Origin: Shewanella aestuarii
GTDB taxonomy: Bacteria > Pseudomonadota > Gammaproteobacteria > Enterobacterales > Shewanellaceae
Direction of reading: 5' to 3'
Assembly (NCBI RefSeq): GCF_014647215.1
Contig: NZ_BMOT01000003.1
Span: forward strand, 1-64,000
DNA length: 64,000 bases
Shown: positions 57,925 to 64,000 of the stretch, in pieces
Layout: each line of letters starts with the position of its first letter
How positions within the stretch are numbered: position 1 is the stretch's first letter
Made by a program: the position numbers and the translations under genes
Notes under the pieces: generated by a model
The model's database searches: none
The model's input: only the letters and a program-made list of their open reading frames with translations
What the model was told of the DNA's origin: nothing

Positions 57925-59172
57925 ATGACGACGTCTGCACTGGTCACGAATGACGCCACCGCACTGGGTCTACTCGCTGCCATTTTAGGTTTTGTGTTTT
58001 ATACCAGCTCTTCGCCACATCCATTTTGGCAAAAATTCTATAAGTTTATTCCAGCATTATTGTTGTGTTACTTCCTACCATCATTACTGAACACCTTTGG
58101 GGTGATTGATGGCCATGCATCGCAATTGTATTTTGTGGCTTCACGTTACCTTCTGCCTGCATGTTTAGTGTTATTAATTCTCAGTGTTGATTTAAAGGCT
58201 ATTTTAGGTCTAGGGCCTAAAGCGGTAATCATGTTTTTAACTGGTACTGTCGGTATTGTTATCGGCGGGCCGATTGCGTTATTGCTGGTGTCATTTATTG
58301 ATCCAACCCTGGTAGGTAATAATGGGCCTGATGCTGTTTGGCGTGGAATGACAACGCTTGCAGGTAGCTGGATTGGCGGTGGGGCTAACCAAGCCGCAAT
58401 GAAAGAGATTTATGATGTTGGCGGTGAAATATTCTCTGTGATGGTAACGGTCGATGTGATTGTCGCCAACATTTGGATGGCAGTGCTATTATTTATGGCC
58501 TCTAAAGCCAAAGAGATTGATGCAAAAACAGGCGCAGATACCCGTGCTATTGAAGTGCTCAAAGCCAAGGTTGAGAAATATCAGGCTGAGAATGCCCGTA
58601 TTCCCAGCCAGCGCGATTTAATGATGATTGTTGCTGTTGGTTTCAGTATTACTGGATTGGCGCATTTAGCCGCTGATTTTCTCGGTCCATTTTTCGAAAC
58701 CCATTACCCTTGGACAGCCGATTACAGTTTAACGTCAAAGTTTTTTTGGTTAGTGGTGATAGTGACTACCGTCGGCCTGGCTATGTCCTTTAGTCCTATT
58801 AGACACCTTGAGGCCGCGGGTGCTTCTAAAGTGGCGACAGCATTTTTATATATCCTGGTTGCGACTATTGGTTTACATATGGATGTGACCAAAATTATGG
58901 ATACGCCTATCTACTTTTTAGTGGGTATTGTGTGGATGCTAGTTCATGCAGGATTTATGTTAATAGTGGCGAAATTAATTAAAGCCCCGTTATTTTATAT
59001 GGCGGTAGGCAGTCAAGCTAACGTGGGTGGTGCAGCTTCAGCTCCGGTTGTGGCGGCGGCATTTCACCCAGCACTGGCCCCAGTAGGTGTGTTGTTAGCT
59101 GTTTTAGGTTATGCATTAGGTACTTACATGGCATGGCTATGTGGTCAGTTTTTACAAATTATTGGCGCGTAA
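57925..59172 (+). CDS. DUF819 family integral membrane protein
   Basis: 415 residues with about ten to twelve membrane helices. Family features are two glycine-rich inverted-repeat segments, WIGGGANQAAM (about 150-160) and GSQANVGGAASAPVVAA, which resemble substrate or ion gates of secondary transporters. A charged cytoplasmic loop lies at about 205-235. Substrate unknown. It sits between sirB1 and kdsA, which are adjacent in E. coli, and ends 17 bp before kdsA. Confidence 0.85.
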   Translation: MTTSALVTNDATALGLLAAILGFVFYTSSSPHPFWQKFYKFIPALLLCYFLPSLLNTFGVIDGHASQLYFVASRYLLPACLVLLILSVDLKAILGLGPKAVIMFLTGTVGIVIGGPIALLLVSFIDPTLVGNNGPDAVWRGMTTLAGSWIGGGANQAAMKEIYDVGGEIFSVMVTVDVIVANIWMAVLLFMASKAKEIDAKTGADTRAIEVLKAKVEKYQAENARIPSQRDLMMIVAVGFSITGLAHLAADFLGPFFETHYPWTADYSLTSKFFWLVVIVTTVGLAMSFSPIRHLEAAGASKVATAFLYILVATIGLHMDVTKIMDTPIYFLVGIVWMLVHAGFMLIVAKLIKAPLFYMAVGSQANVGGAASAPVVAAAFHPALAPVGVLLAVLGYALGTYMAWLCGQFLQIIGA

Positions 59173-59180
59173 ATCGCTAA

Positions 59181-60041
<861 letters not shown>

Positions 60042-60052
60042 TCTACATATCT

Positions 60053-60079
60053 AAAGCCCTGAACCTTCAGGGCTTTTTT
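60053..60079 (+). terminator. Terminator of kdsA
   Basis: 11-bp stem AAAGCCCTGAA/TTCAGGGCTTT around CC, then TTT, 12 nt after the kdsA stop. Confidence 0.85.
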
Positions 60080-60108
60080 ATTGATAAGTGGTAAAGGACT
60101 CATAGGAA

Positions 60109-60981
60109 ATGTGGATAGCGTTTACGGTACTTGCTGCTTTTATGCAGGCTTGGCGCAATGCGTTTCAAAGCCAATTAAGCCAAGAGGTTAATATTGCTGG
60201 TGTCACTTTAGCGCGCTTTATTTGGGCGGGCCCTATTGCACTTGTTTATCTATTTAGTTTGTACCAGTGGCAACCCACAGATATTCCTTATTTTAATTTC
60301 GCTTTTACTCAATTTGTGATTGGTGCATCTTTGATGCAAATTTTGGCTACCGGCCTAATGGTAAAGCTGTTTAAAATGCAAAACTTTGCTGTAGGAGCGG
60401 GACTGGCAAAAAGCGAAGCATTGGTTGCGGCGATTTTGGGGGTGTTATTCTTTGGTACCCAACTCACAGCGCTAGGTTGGCTCGGCGTGGTGATCGGTGG
60501 TATTGCCATTATGCTATTAAGTGCTAAGCAGGGCTTTAGGCAGTTATCTATCAAAACGGTACTGTTAGGTTTAGCCTGTGGCAGTGCCTTTGCCCTTACT
60601 TCGTTGTGGGTGCGAGAAGCTAGCTTACAACTTGATGCACCGTTTCCCCATGGTGCGGCATGGGTACTCTTGGCCGTGATAGGTTTGCAAACAATTTTAT
60701 TGGTCAGTTATTTAATGGTTTATGATAAATCGACCTTATCCGATTTATTCAAACGGCCTAAATTAACTTTATTGATCAGCATAACCAGCTGTATCGGTTC
60801 AATAGGGTGGTTTACGGCGATGTCTTTACAAGCAGTACCGTATGTAAAAACACTCGGGCAAATAGAGGTGTTTTTCATGATGTTGATTGCCAGTTTTTGG
60901 CTTAAACAAAAAGTGAAAGTAAACGATATGCTCGGGTTACTGTTAATTGCCGTTGCGGCGATTTTGGTGATGTGGAGTTAG
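60109..60981 (+). CDS. EamA/DMT superfamily transporter
   Basis: 290 residues with ten membrane helices in two EamA repeats (about 1-135 and 148-290), the usual drug/metabolite transporter layout. Substrate cannot be inferred. Convergent with panE, overlapping its 3' end by 4 bp. Confidence 0.88.
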   Translation: MWIAFTVLAAFMQAWRNAFQSQLSQEVNIAGVTLARFIWAGPIALVYLFSLYQWQPTDIPYFNFAFTQFVIGASLMQILATGLMVKLFKMQNFAVGAGLAKSEALVAAILGVLFFGTQLTALGWLGVVIGGIAIMLLSAKQGFRQLSIKTVLLGLACGSAFALTSLWVREASLQLDAPFPHGAAWVLLAVIGLQTILLVSYLMVYDKSTLSDLFKRPKLTLLISITSCIGSIGWFTAMSLQAVPYVKTLGQIEVFFMMLIASFWLKQKVKVNDMLGLLLIAVAAILVMWS

Positions 60982-61934
60982 CTTGGCGACTTTTGTTGCG
61001 CTTCAAGTCTTTTGATACGCTGTAGATTGATATTATTTGCCTTCACGGCAATCTGATGGTGCGTGCCTCGAGCAACAATGTAACCGCTAATATAGTCAAT
61101 TTCAGTTTGGCGCTGATGATAAATGTCCTGGTACATTGATGACAGGTTATTACTGGTCAAAGCTATCACTTTATAGACAAGCTCATGGCATGCCAACATC
61201 TCTAGTTCAACGTTATCAGCTGCAGCTACGGTAATACACTCTGCAATAATCTGTTTAATTTCCGCTTTATATTCATCGTTTGCTAACTGACCATTTCTGC
61301 ATTGGTAAAATGCTGTCAGCGGGTTAATGGCGCAATTGATGACGAGTTTTTGCCATAAAGCACTGAGAATCTGATCATGCCAACTGGCATTAGGGATCGC
61401 CTTTAATAGTATATTTTTAATCGGTTGTTTAAGTGTTATCCCTGAATAATGACCTATGATTGTTTGCCCGATCCCCGTATGAGCAATGTGCCATTTAGCC
61501 GAGCGAAGCGCTCCTTGAGACGTTGTCGCTAGGCTTAAGCCCATCTGCGGATAACCTAATAGTCTTTGCGCTAAATTGATATGTGGCCCCATACCATTGT
61601 GCAAAAGAATAATATGGCAGTTTGGCGCCAGATTGGGCAGTAATTCATTGATAAGATCGTCAACTTGATAGGCTTTAACGCACACTATGATGACATCAAG
61701 CTTGGCGATTTCAGGGCTGTGCTGGCCTAATACATCGACGACTGTCTGCTGTTCGTGTTGATTAATATCAGTAAAGCACAAGGATTGTTGCACAGACTCA
61801 GGTTCGCGACTAATTAGTTGAACCCAAAGCCCGTTAGCAAGTGGAGGCGTATTTGTTAATAACTGCTGAAACTGCTGAAATAATAATTGCCCGATAGCAC
61901 CCGCACCAATAATGCCAATTCTATGTCTTGTCAT
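60978..61934 (-). CDS. panE: 2-dehydropantoate 2-reductase family protein
   Basis: NADPH-dependent reduction of ketopantoate to pantoate for coenzyme A synthesis. Rossmann motif GIIGAGAIG at the N-terminus, VCVKAYQVDD and catalytic Lys region LWQKLVINCAINPLTA. ATG 61934 used; a GTG at 61943 is possible. About 318 residues. It is close to the VanZ-like gene upstream (13 bp), so they are probably cotranscribed. Confidence 0.88.
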   Translation of the reverse strand: MTRHRIGIIGAGAIGQLLFQQFQQLLTNTPPLANGLWVQLISREPESVQQSLCFTDINQHEQQTVVDVLGQHSPEIAKLDVIIVCVKAYQVDDLINELLPNLAPNCHIILLHNGMGPHINLAQRLLGYPQMGLSLATTSQGALRSAKWHIAHTGIGQTIIGHYSGITLKQPIKNILLKAIPNASWHDQILSALWQKLVINCAINPLTAFYQCRNGQLANDEYKAEIKQIIAECITVAAADNVELEMLACHELVYKVIALTSNNLSSMYQDIYHQRQTEIDYISGYIVARGTHHQIAVKANNINLQRIKRLEAQQKSPS

Positions 61935-61946
61935 TTTTGGCACTGA

Positions 61947-62345
61947 TTACTCAGTTTGACTATGCTTAGCTTTGAGCTTTTTATACTGCACAAAGCTAAA
62001 ATTCAGCAGGTAAAACAACACGATGCCAGCTAAATCAGCGATAACATCACCAATAGATGCACTGCGGTAAGGCAATCTTGATTGAACGATTTCAATTAAA
62101 ATGGCATAGCTGGCTAATACCCCAAACAAATAATACCATTGGGGTTTAAATGCATAATGCGCAAGGAATGCGAGTCCGAAGAAGCTACCTAAATGGCCGA
62201 CTTTATCCATATGCTGGAAGGTTTGCGGATAATTAGGTTTTGAGAAAACCAAGTAGCTGGTTACCACAACCGCTACCAACAGCGCTAATTTAAAAAAATT
62301 CCGATAATTGATCACAAGTGTTACATCTGCCTTGGGGCTTAGCAA
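61947..62345 (-). CDS. VanZ-like small membrane protein
   Basis: 132 residues with about four membrane helices and the VanZ-like segments HMDKVGHLGSFFGLAF and RSASIGDVIADLAGI. The start may be a TTG at 62345 (GGGG 7 nt upstream) or a GTG at 62315; no ATG fits. Function unknown; VanZ relatives occur in many envelopes and do not imply glycopeptide resistance. Confidence 0.8.
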   Translation of the reverse strand: MLSPKADVTLVINYRNFFKLALLVAVVVTSYLVFSKPNYPQTFQHMDKVGHLGSFFGLAFLAHYAFKPQWYYLFGVLASYAILIEIVQSRLPYRSASIGDVIADLAGIVLFYLLNFSFVQYKKLKAKHSQTE

Positions 62346-62468
62346 AAATTTGCCCCATCATAAGAAAACTAGTGCTTAAAGTCATCTATATTCCGTGTCT
62401 ATCTCGCCTAAAAGCCCCTTATTGCGTTAAAATGAATTAAATTCTCTCAGTTTTAGTTAAGGTTTCTT

Positions 62469-62954
62469 ATGCCATCAATGGATATCGTGTCTGAAGTTAA
62501 AAAAGAAGAAGTGCGCAACGCAGTCGATAATACTAAACGTGAATTAGACACGCGCTTTGATTTTCGCGGCAAAAATGCCAATGTTGAGCTAAAAGATTTA
62601 GTGGTTACATTATCTGCTGAAGATGACTTTCAGTGTAATCAACTCGTTGACATGTTACGCATGCAATTAAGTAAGCGCGATGTTGATCCTGCCTCAATGG
62701 AAGTTGATGAAAAAGCCGTTCACAGTGGTAAAACCTTTTCTTTAAAAGTGAAGTTTAAAGAAGGTATTGAAGCATTAACGGCGAAGAAGTTGGTTAAACT
62801 GATTAAAGATAGCAAACTCAAGGTGCAGGCGGCTATTCAGGGTGACAGTATTCGAGTAACAGGTAAGAAACGTGATGACTTGCAAGCGGTGATGCGCATT
62901 GCCCGTGAATCCGAATTAGACCAACCTTTCCAGTTTAATAATTTTAAAGACTAA
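62469..62954 (+). CDS. yajQ: YajQ family nucleotide-binding protein
   Basis: 161 residues, the standard YajQ length. N-terminal [10 protein letters not shown] and [14 protein letters not shown] are diagnostic. Members bind cyclic di-GMP in Xanthomonas and bind RNA/nucleotides elsewhere. ATG start. Own terminator follows. Confidence 0.94.
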   Translation: MPSMDIVSEVKKEEVRNAVDNTKRELDTRFDFRGKNANVELKDLVVTLSAEDDFQCNQLVDMLRMQLSKRDVDPASMEVDEKAVHSGKTFSLKVKFKEGIEALTAKKLVKLIKDSKLKVQAAIQGDSIRVTGKKRDDLQAVMRIARESELDQPFQFNNFKD

Positions 62955-62974
62955 TAGACAGTATGTTCAATAAA

Positions 62975-63006
62975 AAGCCGACAGCGATTGTGTCGGTTTT
63001 TTATTT
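62975..63006 (+). terminator. Terminator of yajQ
   Basis: Stem CCGACA/TGTCGG (extended by a G-T pair) around GCGATTG, followed by TTTTTT. Confidence 0.8.
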
Positions 63007-63054
63007 TCCAGCATTCAGCAATACAAGGCTCATTTACGATCATGTAATCATATT

Positions 63055-63096
63055 TCACCTGAACTCTGGTAAATTCATTAACCAGAGTTCAGGTGA
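63055..63096. repeat. Perfect 16-bp inverted repeat in the yajQ-ampG gap
   Basis: TCACCTGAACTCTGGT and its exact complement flank a 10-nt loop. No T-run follows on either strand, and yajQ already has a terminator. It may be an RNA hairpin at the 3' end of the AmpG-like gene or a protein-binding site. Confidence 0.6.
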
Positions 63097-63202
63097 TTTA
63101 ATCTTGCTGGCTAGAGAGTTGAAATTTGGAGTTATATTCATACAACCAAGTCAAAAATTTAGGAGTTATCTGGGCGTTTACGCCTAGCCGTTTCAAGGGG
63201 CG

Positions 63203-64000
63203 TTATTCCTTATCACAGTCTCGTTCACTTTTAATTTCAGCTTGAATGCGGTTATCTTCTTTGATATTGGCCCTATTAAGTAAACTAATCAGTAACAATA
63301 CTGGAAAGCCGATTAAACTGGCTGCGATAAAGAAGTTGACATAACCAAATGCATTTACATATTCCCCAGAGAACCCTGCAATAAACTTAGGGAATAAAAT
63401 CATAATCGATGACAACAAAGCATATTGGGTTGCGCTATAACCGCTGCTGGTTAATTTTGATAAATAAGCAATAAAGGCCGCGGTTGCAATGCCAGCGCTA
63501 AAATTGTCGACCGAAATAGCGAAGGTTAAAAATGACACGTTGTAACCAATGTGGGCTTGCCAGGCAAACAATAAATTGGTCAAGGCGACTAACAATGCGC
63601 CTAAAAATAGAATCCGCATAGTGCCGTATTTCATCACTAAAACCCCCCCAGCACCAGCACCGAGCAAGGTCATAATTAAGCCATAAACCTTGCTTAAAAA
63701 TGCAATTTCTTCCTTGCTAAAGCCCATATCCACATAAAACACATTGGCCATAACGCCCATGACAATGTCGGAAATACGATAACAAGAGATCAGTAACAAT
63801 ATCAAAATGGCCGTTTTACCATAACGCCTAAAAAAGTCACTGAATGGCAAGACACTAGCGCTGTATATCCATGCGAAAGCCTTAGCAACTTTATCAGGAT
63901 AACGTTCAGCAAAGTGTAATTGTAACTGGCGCTCTTCTTCATCAGCTTCTTTGGTATCAACAAGCGGTTCTTTGGCAAATAATGCCGTAATAAGGCCTAC
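63203..64000 (-). CDS. ampG: AmpG-like MFS permease (5' end outside the window)
   Basis: C-terminal 265 residues of a major-facilitator protein; the frame is open to the window edge. Segments RISDIVMGVMANVFYVDMGF and ISVDNFSAGIATAAFIAYLS match AmpG, the importer of anhydro-muropeptides for wall recycling. An internal TTG at 63850 is only an in-frame codon, not the start. At least six membrane helices are present. The name rests on sequence resemblance only. Confidence 0.82.
   Translation of the reverse strand, partial: VGLITALFAKEPLVDTKEADEEERQLQLHFAERYPDKVAKAFAWIYSASVLPFSDFFRRYGKTAILILLLISCYRISDIVMGVMANVFYVDMGFSKEEIAFLSKVYGLIMTLLGAGAGGVLVMKYGTMRILFLGALLVALTNLLFAWQAHIGYNVSFLTFAISVDNFSAGIATAAFIAYLSKLTSSGYSATQYALLSSIMILFPKFIAGFSGEYVNAFGYVNFFIAASLIGFPVLLLISLLNRANIKEDNRIQAEIKSERDCDKE

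Noticed and set aside
62963..63187. 74-codon frame after yajQ
   Set aside because: It runs through the yajQ terminator and the perfect inverted repeat, so it is not a credible gene.

Overview
The window looks like chromosomal DNA of a Shewanella species, and a marine or psychrotolerant relative of S. frigidimarina is the best guess. The evidence is the complete torECAD/torR/torT/torS TMAO-respiration locus with TorR operators of the Shewanella type (TTCATA-N4-TTCATA), a TIGR02001-family protein that looks like TorF, and a gammaproteobacterial core-gene order. The species was not confirmed by any search.

Layout. 1-420: end of a tRNA operon (tRNA-Thr) with two covarying spacer hairpins. 421-1800: a DmeF-type metal efflux pump and tRNA-Trp. 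1800-3370: an accessory, mostly non-coding stretch with an intact Phd/YefM-type antitoxin followed by the remains of its toxin. 3375-4175: a lone glucosamine-6-phosphate deaminase. 4540-16483: holD and rimI, neighbours in E. coli, here separated by about 11 kb of tor genes. Within it lie torF, torR, torT, torS and the torE-torC-torA-torD operon, with TorR boxes in front of torF, torR and torE. 16563-19459: an unfamiliar two-gene unit, a membrane-bound winged-helix/TPR regulator and a small secreted 8-cysteine protein. 19454-20157 is empty.

20158-41935 is a long housekeeping block, almost all on the minus strand: ybeD-lipB-lipA, dacA, rlpA-mltB-rodA-mrdA (cell elongation), rlmH-rsfS, nadD, holA-lptE, leuS, a pilin-like gene coupled to lnt, corC-ybeY-ybeZ and miaB. 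Going right, ubiF, pth and ychF lead into a seven-gene tRNA cluster (Met-Leu-Gln-Gln-Met-Leu-Gln) driven by a promoter with a GC-rich discriminator. A MITE-like palindrome follows. Then come a cysteine-cluster protein, a Dcp-family lipoprotein peptidase, prs-ispE-lolB, and hemA-prfA-prmC-sirB2-sirB1-kdsA with a DUF819 membrane-protein gene between sirB1 and kdsA. The right end carries an EamA transporter, panE, a VanZ-like gene, yajQ and an AmpG-like gene cut by the window edge.

How the genes work together. TorT senses TMAO in the periplasm and signals through the hybrid kinase TorS to TorR. TorR drives torECAD and torF. TorC passes quinol electrons to periplasmic TorA, TorD matures TorA, and TorE and TorF are accessory. 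The minus-strand block links lipoylation, murein synthesis and remodelling, outer-membrane assembly (LptE, Lnt, LolB) and translation or RNA maturation. No CRISPR array, prophage or complete insertion sequence was seen.
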